From Carnegiea gigantea (lineage: Eukaryota; Streptophyta; Magnoliopsida; Caryophyllales; Cactaceae), in the NCBI GenBank assembly GCA_029747015.1, contig JAKOGI010003172.1:1-64000 (forward strand): DNA of 64,000 nt. Reading direction: 5' to 3'. The position numbers and the translations under genes are program-made. The notes beneath the pieces are model-generated. The model was not told where the DNA came from, made no database searches, and was given only the letters and a program-made list of their open reading frames with translations. Position 1 is the stretch's first letter. Every line of letters begins with the position of its first letter. Below are positions 1 to 12,028 of the stretch, one piece after another.

Positions 1-117
1 TATATATATATATATATATATATATGTAAATATATATGTGTATATATATATATGTGTATATGTATATATATGTATATGTATATGTGTGTGTGTGTGTATA
101 TATATATATCCGCATGC
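1..117. repeat. TA/TG microsatellite
   Basis: Alternating TA and TG dinucleotide repeats with small interruptions run from the window edge up to the MITE target site. There is no coding content. Confidence 0.95.
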
Positions 118-120
118 ATA

Positions 121-1025
121 GGGGTGTTTGGTAGATAGCTTTTTGAATGGCTTTTTGCTCCAAAATGACTATTTGAGGTGATTTTGGCTGTTTGAATAAG
201 TCAAATAGCTATTTGGGTTGTTTAGTGAATGACTCTTTGGAATAACTTTTTCAATCCAAAATGCTATTTTTCAAAACGCTAATATTTGCAGCTTTTTCAA
301 GTTGGCTGCTTAGAGCTTTAATATAAAAGACTAAATTACCCTTGATTAAATATCATAAACAAAATTCATATGTTTTTCTTACACTCTCTCTTCTAAGTTT
401 TCATTTACTTCTTCAAATTCAAACTAAATAATGATACAAAGTATCCATACCTTCATAATTTGTTTTAAAAACATAAAATCATTAATTTTTTCTCATTATA
501 TAGTAATACTAAATGTAACGCAAATTTTGATTCTCTATTTCTACCCGCTTCAAAAAAATCAATTCATATTGAAAGAAAGTTAAACTAATAACAAACGGAA
601 ATTTTTTTAAGTGAACAACAAAATAAGGTTGTGTTATAAGCCTTAAACATCACATAACTTTTAATTTAGATTGAAAAGAAAATTAAAAAAAAAAATAATT
701 CATGTATAAATCAATAAGAAAATTTAATGACTAATAATAAAATGTAATTATATAAGTGATGGTAATTTGCACATATCACGTAAATTTAATTCATATTGAA
801 AAAGAAATAAGTGATTAACTAATTAAAAAAATTCATCTTTGGTGGTAAATAAGAGATATGGGCATAAATGAAATTTTATCAAATCTATTTTTTAGAAACA
901 GCTAATTTTACCAAACACTTTTTTCAAAAACAATTGATTGAAATAGCTAATACAAACAGTTGATTGAAACAGCTAACAGCAAATAGCCAATAGAAACAGC
1001 TAACAGTTGTTTACCAAATAAGGCC
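121..1025. mobile_element. MITE, PIF/Harbinger-like (family 1, copy 1)
   Basis: The 905-bp element starts GGGGTGTTTGGTAGATAGCT. Its other end, read on the reverse strand, starts GGCCTTATTTGGTAAACAAC, which makes an imperfect terminal inverted repeat. The trinucleotide ATA flanks both sides (118-120 and 1026-1028), as expected of a 3-bp target-site duplication. The interior is AT-rich with no open frame. A second, shorter member lies at 58729-59084 with the same subterminal 'AGCTTTTTGAA' style and the same ATA duplication. The superfamily is inferred from the 3-bp duplication and the G-rich termini; the family is not named. Confidence 0.7.
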
Positions 1026-1047
1026 ATATACATTTATACATACATAC

Positions 1048-1099
<52 letters not shown>

Positions 1100-1190
1100 C
1101 ATATATATACATATATATCACATAATGCATACATATATAGTAACGTTATGTATAATATACACACACATATATATACACACACATATGTAC

Positions 1191-1233
<43 letters not shown>

Positions 1234-1366
1234 AATATGTATCTATCTATATATATATATTGTGTGTGTGTGTGTGTGTGTGTGCGTGTGTGTGTTGTGT
1301 GTGTGTGTGTGTGTCTATAATATGTATGTATGTATATGTATGATATGTATGTATGTATGTGTGGTA

Positions 1367-1398
<32 letters not shown>

Positions 1399-1427
1399 GA
1401 TATTATGTATATGTGTGTGTGTATAAC

Positions 1428-1479
<52 letters not shown>

Positions 1480-1496
1480 TGTAGTGTGTGTGTGTG

Positions 1497-1551
<55 letters not shown>

Positions 1552-1564
1552 GCGCGCGCGCGCA
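1026..1564. repeat. Compound microsatellite (TG)n/(TA)n/(CG)n
   Basis: Long TG, TA, TGTA and finally a short GC run (CGCGCGCG near 1553-1562). Open frames here are low-complexity Tyr/Ile/Cys/Val/His/Thr strings and are not genes. Confidence 0.95.
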
Positions 1565-1799
1565 CCAAAAGGAATTTGACCCCTTTGTGTCCTCTTGCCT
1601 ATCTCGAGAAAGCAAATAAAGATTAGTATACACATACACTAAATCTTTGAGTCAAGAAGATACTAGCCTATTCCTTTTGATAGTTTGTATCAACACATAG
1701 ATACTCCAATTTCTTTCTCAGCAAGATAAAGATACAGGCTATGAAAGAAATATAAAAGGAAGTTCCTGAAGAAAAGGAGTCCATGAACCATGGTTTGCT

Positions 1800-3556
1800 C
1801 ACCAGGATGAGGGATCTTTGTAACCTTTGGCTGAAATTACTTGTGGCTGGCTAAAGCGCCCCAGGCCACAAGAAAAAGCGGTGTGTTCTTGATAAACCTT
1901 TCGAAAATTTTCACCATTACTGAACAACTTTTGAAAGCACTTATCTCAATGCAAAGCAATTGAAGCCAATCAACGCTATAGTACTTCGGTACTAATTGCT
2001 GAGCCATGCTATGAATTGATGTATTGCTTTTATTCCATCTACCCTCAAGAACTTTTGGGACCACATCAAAAAATTTAGATCGGCTTGTCAACAAGTTTCA
2101 GTTCTCTCAATAAAAAATGATTTCTCTTTCTTTCTCTGTCACCAAGTCTCATTTATCATACATCACATGCAAGATAACTCTATCTTTATCAACCTCTCTT
2201 AAAATATCAACTATAGGTTTTGTGAATTTAAAGAAATAATCAACTTTATCCTGCCAAGTTTCACTTCTTAATATATCTCTAACAGCTCTAACACCCAATT
2301 TAATGGGACTCTTTCCATGAATCCTAAATTTTTGCTAATCAGAGTCCATAACCATTTTTTTCAAGGGCTTCTTTCACATTAATCAAGCTTTCAACCATAA
2401 TAGCATTAGAACCGTACCTTGTCTCCGCTAATTTCAATAATCTACATTTGAATATTTATTGAAAATGAACTATGACAAGTTAAGATTCAGGATTAACTAG
2501 TTCACGTCCCATACGTTACCCACCAAATCTTTAACCCATTTACACTCTAAATAACAAGCTGATTTTTCAGAAGGTTCATATATACTTTTCAAATTCAGAT
2601 TCAAATAATGCACAAGGCGTCCAAAACATGTGCGGAAATTTTGATTCAATTAATGCATCTACTTCTTTGAAATTAGATGCATTATATCTGATAACACCTG
2701 TGCAATATTCTCTAGACTAATTTTTTTAATAGCCTTGATGAGTAGACTTTGTACATACTCAGCATATTTTGTTATGTTGCTCGAATCAGTTGTCTTAATG
2801 AACATTACACCACCAGAAGAGGCTACCATAATGTTGATCAGAGACCGCTGTTGAATATCAGTCTGCCCATGAATATATTGATGCTTCTGTTTTATCCAAG
2901 TATCTTTGAACAAGTCTATAAGCCTATCAATGTCAGTTTTCTCTTGGTTTAGCAATGTTGTCCCAAAAACCGACTAATTGTGAAATCCTTATCTTTTGAA
3001 CCCAACTTGAAGCCATGAGTTTGGTACAAAGTTGAAAGGAATTGTACCTGTGTAAAATGCTCGAGCACAATCCTTATCTGCTTCAACACTATCTGTTGTA
3101 TTGAAACCTAAGTCCAATAGGCCCTTTTTTTTTTTTTTTGCTGAACGAGATCAGAACATAATGGAGGTGTAAATAATCTGATTTTTGCTTTGATCCGATG
3201 GTTATGTTTGCTTTAAGACATTCAACGACGTCAAGTTCTCTTTTAAGTTCTCAAAGAGTCTTATCTGTTACAGATTTGCAACCTCCAACGTCGTAATTTG
3301 GAAGTCTCAGCAGCTGAGCTTGACCTTTTGAAAATAGCCCTATTTTTGTAAAGTTGTGGAAGGAGCATTGAAACTTTTTATTATCACCACATGTAGCTTG
3401 GTTCACAATTTCAACATACTTCCGAAGAGGTCTTAAGTCACTCTTTGGCTTTGTTAGGACCCCTCTATTTTGTGTTAGGATCCTTCTATTTTTTTGACCT
3501 TGTATGTCTCTATTTTTAGGAAAATAGAAGAATTTGTTTTGGGGTTGAAATTTCAC
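1800..3556 (-). pseudogene. hAT-superfamily transposase relic
   Basis: This is a decayed transposase read on the - strand. From N to C: a BED-finger-like segment (about 3251-3556) with 'NYDVGGCKSVTDKTL', where one Cys and the distal His of the finger are replaced; a DUF659-like block (2659-2955) with 'TDIQQRSLINIMVASSGG', the conserved stretch of this domain; an interior block around 2120-2340 readable as 'IHGKSPIKLGVRAVRD' followed by a 'FTKPIVDILREVDKD' motif; and a C-terminal part (1837-2094). Order and motifs match hAT transposases. Stops and frameshifts separate the blocks, so it cannot make a functional enzyme. No terminal inverted repeats for this element were identified. The hATC dimerisation domain was not recognised with certainty. 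Confidence 0.75.
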
Positions 3557-4018
3557 AATGGCTACGTGTTGAAGAATTTAGATTGAAGAAGAAGACATCA
3601 TCATTTGATATTATTTGGAAAGCAGTTAATCATTTTCATTCTTTGGAAATCTAGTAAATTCCATTAGCAGCGGATGTTTAGCTGTCAAATGACTTGCAAA
3701 TTGTGATTTCATTTGTTGTAGAATTTTTTTAAATTTCTTTTTTTCTTGCCTAGATATCTTGTCATCATGTGAGACAGAGATTTCAGCCCAAGGCCCCAAC
3801 CCAACTGAGACAACACTGCAATAGTACTAATTAGTGTTTTTTTTAGGTGCTAGTAATTTGCGATGTTGAATCATATATTGTATCGATTTTATTGGAATTT
3901 ATAACATTTAAGATAATTTTGTAGATATTGAATCTTTTGTTTTTTCCAAATGAAATCCAAATTTTCATAAAGAAAAGAACAACAAATGGTATCGGGTACT
4001 AGTGCTAACTAATTCGGT
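3557..4018. other. Intergenic, no recognised feature
   Basis: AT-rich DNA upstream of the hAT relic (it may contain its 5' remains). I see no gene or repeat boundary. Confidence 0.6.
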
Positions 4019-4023
4019 GACAT

Positions 4024-4208
4024 AATAGTAGCAGTAGTAGCAGCAGCAGCAGCAGTAGCAGTAGCAGTAGCAGACAAGAAATAGTAGCAGCAGTAGTAGT
4101 ATTAGTAATAATAGTAGTAGTAGTAATAATAATAATAATAATAATAATCATCATCATCATCATCATCATAATCATCGTCATTGTAAACTACTAGTAGTAG
4201 TAGTAATG
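4024..4208. repeat. Compound trinucleotide repeats
   Basis: Successive AGT/AGC, AAT, CAT and AGT trinucleotide runs. No open frame of note crosses them. Confidence 0.95.
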
Positions 4209-4829
4209 AACTAACAATAATCATTATCTTTAATTCATCTTTATGTTGGATTACAAGAAGTGTATTATCATCAATGTTACATTTACCATAAACTTCATAA
4301 TTACAAACTTATCAATTATGATCGACCACGTATGGTTTCAAAATGATACAAAGACGTCAAACTTAGATTCTTATGATGATCATGTATGGTTTGATTGGTT
4401 TCATTTATATGATCTATGATCATTGACTACGAACACTATCAAATGTAAGTAAATAGTTCGCTAACAATTGTAAGCTTATTATTGACTATGATCACGACTT
4501 TGTCAGTTACAATGTCATACTGATTGAACTAGAGTGCAACATAGCTAAAACCATTGAACAAGCAAATATCTTATACAAGTTTGAGTACTACCTGGTTATG
4601 TAAGTTATAACTATTGACCTCATTTTATTTGTTAGTTGTTACAATCCAATAGTAATAGTCGAATCATATTTTAGCGAACGTTATGTTCATTAGAATATAT
4701 TAACATAACATTAGTTTAAATTATGCTCAATATTGCCTTTAATGCTAAATTGTCATATGACTTCTAGTAAATGACATCACTGTTACATGAATCATAAGTT
4801 TAAGATAATAAGAAATTTAGATGATATTA
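4209..4829. other. AT-rich intergenic DNA
   Basis: About 620 bp with stops in all frames and no recognised repeat or gene. Confidence 0.6.
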
Positions 4830-5640
4830 CTTGTATGAATAATGGATATTTATATGGAATAAATTTCAAAATTGTTATTCTAATATTGTTTAAACCTTTA
4901 TTTTTTTGGGCCTAGCCAAGCTGAAATCACAATGATTTCAATGTTCTTTTAAGTTTTAACCATTGTTATCTATAATTTAGCAAATATGAATTAGGTTATT
5001 TTAATGAAATTATTTTAAAAAAATGTTTGGGGTTATTTGTACGAATAATATTATAAAACTAGTCAAGTGTTCAAATAATCAACACATTCAAATGAATAAT
5101 TATATGAAATAATATTTAAGATTGTTATTCAAATATAATCTACACCTCTATTTTTTTGGCCTAGACAAGCCCAAATATAAAAATTTGATGCTCTTTTAAT
5201 CATATTGATTTTAAATTTAGTACATAGAAAAACTATGAATTTCTAGTGAAAATAATAAATTTTTGCATTTTAAGCATCATTTTAAAAATTTTGGAGGTCA
5301 TTTTTATGAATAATATTAAATAAAGGGTCAAGTGTTCAAAATTAGGAACATACTTAAATGATTACTTGCCTGAAATAATATTTAAAATTATTATTCAAAT
5401 ATTTTTATACTTCTGTGCTTTTTTCTAGGCCTAGCCAAGCCCAAATATAAACATTTTGATGTTAGCTCAACCTTTAGTTATCAGATAGAAATTACAATGT
5501 TTTAATGAATTTTTTTTTAAGATTTTGAGTAAATATTATTTGAAAAATTCTGAAGGTCATTCATATGAATAATAATATTATCACAAGCATCAAGTGTCTT
5601 AAAATAATATTTTAAAAATATAAATTCAAATAGATATTAA
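4830..5640. repeat. Degenerate tandem repeat, period about 260 bp, three copies
   Basis: Three diverged copies begin near 4835, 5090 and 5354 with AATGAATA- or AATGATTA-like starts. Each contains the block GGCCTAGCCAAGCCCAAAT (near 4909, 5157, 5430), then AT-rich DNA, then a 'CAAGTGTTCAAA' segment. Copies differ by many substitutions and short indels, so the array is old. No coding potential is seen. Confidence 0.7.
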
Positions 5641-6789
5641 GACAAATAATATTTAAAATTTTTGTGCTTTGTACAGGCTGTGTTTTTTTTTAAAAAAAAT
5701 ATCTTAAAAAATAAACATTAAATAGATATTGAGATAAATAATATTTAGGAATTTTTGTCCTTCAGAGCGAGGTTTTTTTAGCTAAAATATTAGTTTTTAC
5801 CATAATATGACCCTTTATTGTTTTTAATAGGGCTCTTCATATAATTTTTCTCATAAATTATTTAATATAAACAGATAATAGTTATTAAAACTTAAGAGGT
5901 GTAAGTTTTAAAAATTTTCTCAATAACAATGACAATTGACTTTCTAAATTTGTTCGGTGCTTTGCAAGGGATGGTAAAATACTAATTCTTACGATAACAT
6001 AGTTAACTATATAATTTTTCCTCAAACATTATTTACTCATGAATCTATACAACAACTTGGACCCTCATATATGTTTTATCTAAGTTATGCTATGCCTTTA
6101 TAAAGTTACGAGAGTACAAGTTACCCTTTCAAATACGATAATGTGCAATATCAAAATCATCTTAATTAAAAAATTCACAATTCACAATAATTAAAAAATT
6201 TATAAGATTTACAAGAATTCATAACAAGCCAATGATACTTTCATTGGTCCACAAGAATGCCAAGATCACAAAAACACACCATCTTCCCCAAATGTAAATT
6301 TCCTGCCAAGCTAACCACAAAAAAAAATAAAAATAAAAATACAACTTCCCAAATTTACAATGCCCAACACGGTACACTCTGACCTTCTTAATGACAAAAT
6401 CCCTTCCCCCTTTGGCCACCTCCCCGCTGAACACGGCACTAGCCCATTCACTGAAAAGTCAAAATTAAGAAGGGTCAAAAGTCGACTAACCCTAACATCA
6501 ACACACAATAATCGCTGTTCTTTCCCCTCATCTCATTTCGCACTCTATATCGATCTCTCTGAGTCTCTGGCTGCTTGCAAACATGTCATCAATGTTGAAC
6601 ACCATGACACAATCCATAATTTGATACATTAAACTCTGTCTGTTGCACCATTCCGAATCCCTTTTTGCCAAATAAGACCATTCTAGAAGTTTGTTTTGCT
6701 GAAAAAGATTGTCTAGGATGATGGGATGTATCTGAGGTTCCCCTACTTACCTCCATGCCAGCTGATTTTCACTGAATCTGATCCATATC
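5641..6789. other. AT-rich intergenic DNA
   Basis: The first part continues the decaying tandem-repeat style. The rest has no recognised gene. A 90-codon open frame at 6360-6632 (+) shows no family features and is probably chance. Confidence 0.5.
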
Positions 6790-7932
6790 CCATGTCTAGA
6801 TCTGTATCAGAGCATATTAACGCGGTACGACTATCTGTTCATGCAAGTTTAGGTAATGTAGCTGACAGCAAATTGAGTGTTGTAAAATCTATTTAGGAGC
6901 TCCCAATCTATTTGCTCCCAACTATCAATAGAGTTTGTATAGCACTCAAATGTAATCCCTTTTAGAGTTCAGACAAACTGCTTCTCCTGGCGGTCTCCAT
7001 CCATGCTAGCATTATTACATGTCTCAATGAAGCGAGCGATATGCTGTTTGGGGTTGCCCTTACCATCAAATTGGTTAAATTTTGGACGTAAATAACCGTG
7101 GTGCATGCGAATGTCATTAATCCTCTTCGTTTAAGCCTTTATATATAATTGCATTTTGCAGGATTCTTCCCTAACTAGGCCTTAATCGCATTCATTATGA
7201 AACTCTGAATCTACTTAAGAGACATCGAACATTAGGATTGATCCTTCTTTGGCTTGTGTCCGTTGTCAGATTCTTCATTGTGATTAGACTCTTTGTCAGA
7301 TTCTTCACTACTAGGGCCTTTGTTGGAGGCTTCAGATAGCCGCTTCCATAGATTCTTTGGAAAATTGACAATCTGCTTGTTTTGATGCCTAATCTGAGCA
7401 TATATTTCTACACTCTCCTTAGAAAGTCTATCCAATATGATGCTTATGTTTTCCAGTTGTTCCTCAAAGTTGGCAGCCTCCTCACTATAATGGGCATAAT
7501 AACAATGCCAGAGGATTCAACTTCAGCATGTGAGAAGAGCGATTCCCTTGATTATGTCAAGGAGGTCTCGCTACTTGAATAGCTATCATCTTTTAAATGG
7601 AAGGGCTAGATGGTAGAGTTATTGTGGGTTTGGAGTTCATCCATCCCACAAGGAATTATTTACGACATGTTGAAGCAAGCAACAAATTTTTGCTTCGAAG
7701 AACGAGAAGCGATTTGATTGACTCCATCAAGCAATTTGGAGCCAATATTTTGTTTCTTACATGAATGCAATGGTGCAATCACAACTTATTGCTCCATGGC
7801 AATTGCAGCAGCAACTTTTGCGATAATTCTAGTCCTAACTCTACTAGATACAATGCTAGTGGCTGGTGATGCATGAGATGTGGATCAAACTGTTTTCCTT
7901 GCAGTTTGAGGGATGATGTTCTTCGAAGCCAT
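6790..7932 (-). pseudogene. Ty3/gypsy gag relic
   Basis: The - strand frame from the ATG at 7932 encodes a retrotransposon gag polyprotein with stops. The clearest part is at about 7030-7090, 'FNQFDGKGNPKQHIARFIET', followed by 'SIDSWEQ' near 6910. Together these are the start and middle of the retrotrans_gag domain of a widespread plant gypsy group. N-terminal to this is a charged Ser/Glu-rich stretch (7232-7435). The gag start is about 85 bases downstream of an LTR end (8016) with a TTGGCACGCC segment between them, which fits an LTR-PBS-gag order. No protease, reverse transcriptase or 3' LTR is found, so the element is truncated at its 3' side. Confidence 0.7.
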
Positions 7933-8015
7933 GTCTTCTTCTTCGGGAAGAAGAGCTTGGGTTTTAGAGAAAGAGATAAGAGACGGAAATTTTCCTACTC
8001 GGCGTGCCAAAAATT

Positions 8016-8835
8016 TGTAAACACAAATTTCAAGTCTAAAAAAATAAGATGAGAAAAATTGAGAAAACAATTTAATTTTGTATTGATATTGTGTGTGTAA
8101 GTGCAATTTTTATATTGAATACAATGAAATAATCCTTTGATTCAATCTTCTTATGACTTGAGTGATTTGAGGGCGTGACTGCTTGATCTGGATCGATCCA
8201 GAATTGGATGAAGGGCACTAAAATGGTTCTTGATCTTCAGTTACAAAGGGTTTGACTCTTGTTTAGGTCCAGCAAGTTCTGAGCCTTGTGGCTTGGCAGC
8301 TTAATGTAATTGCAGGTTGTGCCTCTGAATTATGTAAATGCTGAATTTTTGGAAAATAAGGGGGATGATCTCCATTTATATGTTCTATCGACCTAGGGTT
8401 GAGTTAGGCCTTGGACTCATGCCCAAAATTTAGCCATTATATCCTTATTTAAATAAAGAAGTAATTACGGTATTCACATCATCAACGACATGTGACAATT
8501 TTAATTGGCCAATATTTGATTATATTAAATTTGACCTAATGGGTCCACCAAAGTCAATCTAACACATGACAATTTATGATTAGCCAACTAATTTTTTTTT
8601 TCACATGGCGCCACATGATTCATCACCAAATTTTCTCCAGCAGTAGTATTTACTTACAATAGCTCATTTACAATGGAAGGAAGTCACACATTTGGCTAAC
8701 AGCAGCTGTCGTGGTAGCTCGCCTATCTAACAGCAGCGTTGCAAGCTGTGAAATCTATAAATAGTCATGAAACTAATTATTGTTATGGGAATTTTTATAT
8801 TAATTTAGGTCCTTTATATATTTGGGTCCTCATCA
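8016..8835 (-). repeat. 5' LTR of the Ty3/gypsy gag relic
   Basis: On the - strand the segment starts TGATGAGGACCC (8835 downward) and ends TGTTTACA (8016), with canonical TG...CA ends. It is followed immediately by AATTTTTGGCACGCC and the gag start. The LTR identity is inferred from these ends and the order, because no second copy exists in this window. Confidence 0.55.
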
Positions 8836-9406
8836 ATTTTTTTTTTCCAATATTGATGAGTAATATTTTTTTGAATTATTTTACTCTCATAAATTGATTA
8901 TCTAATTTTTTGAAAAATATACAAATCATTTTCCAGCACAAATAATAATACAAAATAAAAGACTAAAATTAATTAAATATGTTTAGTGGAGAGCTCTATG
9001 GAAAATATTTTATTTGGTAATCCAAATGGATGGTCCTTGCATTATGAAGTTGAGAGATTGAGATTCAAAAGGTTGGAATCATGAGATGAGTAGAATAGGC
9101 ATGCCCCGATTTGGGATCCAAAATATGGGGTCAGTATTGTAAATAACTAAATACTCTAAAAGAAAATTTATCCTCTAATACACTTGACAAAAAAAATAAA
9201 AATAAAATTTAAGGATCATTTTTAACCAAAATAATACTCACTGGCATAACATATAATATACTTTCTAATTATCTTTTTTTTTTTCTTTCCCCTCGGTGTG
9301 GACTTTAGTAGTTTCCAATTACTTTAGCTGTAGACTTTGGCCAATATTTTTTTTTTTATTTGTTCTATTGGGTGCTTGACTTCGGCTAATCTGTACTCAT
9401 AATAAA
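8836..9406. other. Intergenic DNA between gypsy relic and Helitron end
   Basis: AT-rich with several homopolymer runs. No gene was recognised. Confidence 0.6.
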
Positions 9407-9438
9407 CTAGTCTGGATCCGTGCCTTGTACAATGCATG
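9407..9438 (-). other. Helitron 3' terminal hairpin and CTAG
   Basis: On the - strand an 8-bp imperfect stem with a GTAC loop is followed after about eight bases by CTAG and then T. These are the features used by rolling-circle transposons as a 3' termination signal. Confidence 0.65.
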
Positions 9439-9694
9439 TTTAAATAGACATTTTTTAGATATATTATGGAAATAATAAATGGATAGCCATTGTAGGTATA
9501 ATTAATATTGTAATTTAGAAAAGATGATAAAATAACTCAATGATAAATCCAAGTAAACGACAACGTCGTGCATAACCATTGAGATTAATGATTAAAAACC
9601 TTATGATTGTAAAAAGGGCCTATATAAGTATGATTGAGACAGTAGATAGTGAATATGATAAAAATCATGCTAGATGGCATGATGATAAGTCAAT

Positions 9695-11580
9695 CTATGA
9701 AGCTAATGATGAATAACCCACCTCCTCTTCTTGTACCTACAAAGAAAATAAAGTTTTAGTAACAATTTGATTAACAATGATAGAATTGAATTTTATATAT
9801 ACCCATTATCTACCTAGTGTACTTAACATTAGTATTTGGTAAGTAATAAACCTCTTCCTCCGAATTGACTGGTGCAATAAGAGTGATAGGAACTTCTACT
9901 TCATGGTGGCGTGGAGGCTCCATAATAAATACCCATGGTTTACCAATGTAATCATTTACAATCGCATAAAGTAATAGATGACCATATGGTTGGGGACAAC
10001 ATTAACATAGAATAGTCAATAATAAACCAATAAATTGTATAAACGTTATAAAGCATTGAAAATGGTAATACCTACGCTGTATACACATCCAACTAGGTAG
10101 TCATCATCGTATGTAAAAGAATTTGAACATCCTCATGAAGAACAGTGAATTCTCTACAACCTGTATTATCTTGTAAGAGAACTCTGAAGATGTACCTATA
10201 ACTTTGAATAAAAGAGGATGGCTACACTAATGCAAACATGCAATTGGAAAAGTATAACAAAGTACGGTACCTTTCGTAGGTCAAATTTGAAGGTCGGCAT
10301 ATGTAGTACTGTACATTCAGAGCGAATACATAAGTGTAGATACTTTTTTTGCAATTAGTGCAAGCGTCATAAAGTAACGGGTGGATTTCAATGACATGTG
10401 CAAAAATTCAGAAATATCTCACTTGTGTATAGCAATTTTTGAAAATTATGTGTTGCTGAATGAGTATATGTAAGCATAAAGTGACATTTGTAAAATAAAT
10501 TTCTAGTTCACATTTGGCGTAGCCGTATATCCATCTAATCTAATCATTTGAGCAGCGAACAACTTCTCCAGATTGTAAATACGTAATGTTCCCTTACGTA
10601 TGAAATCAAATTGGTTCATCATACCTTTAGTGTTAGAGTACCTAATGCACTTAGGGAAAGTAACATGTGTGAGTTCAAGTGTATACAACTTGCATGGAAA
10701 ATGAAAATTGAAACTAATGTATATGTTGTATATACCATCCTTCAAAGTCTTTTTTGCTTGAATCTGTGTTAGTCAGCAATCTACTAACTGGTAAAGTAAA
10801 AACCGATATTCCTAAATATATATTGTCGAGGAGAAAACATATTACTGAAATATACAATTATAATGGTGAAAATTAATCAATTTTATGAATGAAAGTATAT
10901 CAATTGGGTGTAAGGGTACCTCGATAATCTCTAATGTGCACTCTAAAAGTAAGAAATATATTTTCAGCAGTCAAACACTGCTGAAGATGAGAGCCCTCAA
11001 CTTTGGCAAGATCTCCCCATAAAGTCAGTCTCAACGGGTGCATCGTACACATATGAATTATATATATTAGTCTTTATATAATTAAAATGTTTTAATAAAT
11101 AAGAAAAAATATTAACTAATGAAAATACATACTGCATATCATAAAGTAATAATTCCCGCCTTGTAATACCCCTATTTCTTGTCCTTTCTAAAGGGAATAT
11201 AGCAACTGCCATGCCGATAATGTCTATACAACAAAAGGAAATGAAAAAATTATAGATACTTAAGAAGAAATATGTACAGAAATGTAGTTAGCAAACTACA
11301 CTGTGTAAATTATATGTACCTATAACATTATCACATGTTCTTAGACATTGTGGGACATTGATGAACAACACAAAAGGTGGTAAGAGCTGGTAGGGAATGT
11401 CAGGACAATCATCAATGACGCCAAGAAGTCTCGTTCTCAGCGTAAAAACCAATGTAAAATTGTTGGTGACCACATTCCTTTCGCCATTTGTCGCAGCGTC
11501 CACTGAAAGCCCGGAGATGTGGTAAACTTTGCTAGCATTGAGTATTGATCTGCATCGAGTAAGATCAGCATTGCCTTCTG
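9695..11580 (-). pseudogene. RPA70-like ssDNA-binding gene of the Helitron, with introns
   Basis: Fragments on the - strand together resemble the large subunit of replication protein A, a single-strand DNA-binding protein commonly carried by plant Helitrons. From N to C: 'SKVYHISGLSVDAATNGERN' with the following OB-fold segment (about 11290-11580); 'RNRGITRRELLLYDMQ' (about 11140-11200); 'LRLTLWGDLAKVEGSHLQQC' (about 10960-11040), the DBD-B signature; a zinc-ribbon start 'LLYDACTNCKKS' (about 10340-10380); 'LLQDNTGCREFTVLHEDVQ' (about 10110-10190); and a last exon ending at the stop at 9695 after an intron with a TTTGTAG acceptor at 9735. AT-rich gaps between blocks look like introns. Whether it is intact cannot be settled without the exact splice pattern, so I call it a probable pseudogene because the neighbouring RepHel is broken. 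Confidence 0.65.
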
Positions 11581-12028
11581 TGTAGAATATCTCATCACAT
11601 TATGAAACAATCAAGTGTATTGATAACTAATATACATGTGCATGTTAGGGAAATTTTTTAGCACAATTATCCAATACTTGATAGTTCATGAATATAATTT
11701 TCGACATGTGTGTTGCTCATATACTCGAACAGTCATTGATCACATGAGTTAAACACATAGTATTATAGATCTATTGCAAGGGTTGATGGCGCATATGCGC
11801 ATAGAAGTATGTACTAAACCTGACAAGTCTGTAATCATAAATAAATAAAAGAAAATAGAATAGTATGATCATAATGCAGTGAACACTTCGTACTTGTGAA
11901 AGAAAGAATATTAATGTAAATAACACCGTTATTATATGATTGGAAAGGGACTAACCAATCATCCAGAATGTAATAGGTAAAACAAATAAATTGTACAATA
12001 CAATATCTACAAATGGTTCAATACATCC

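Noticed and set aside
1058..1635. Several open frames of 60-140 codons
   Set aside because: They are translations of TG/TA microsatellites (Tyr/Ile/Cys/Val or His/Thr strings).
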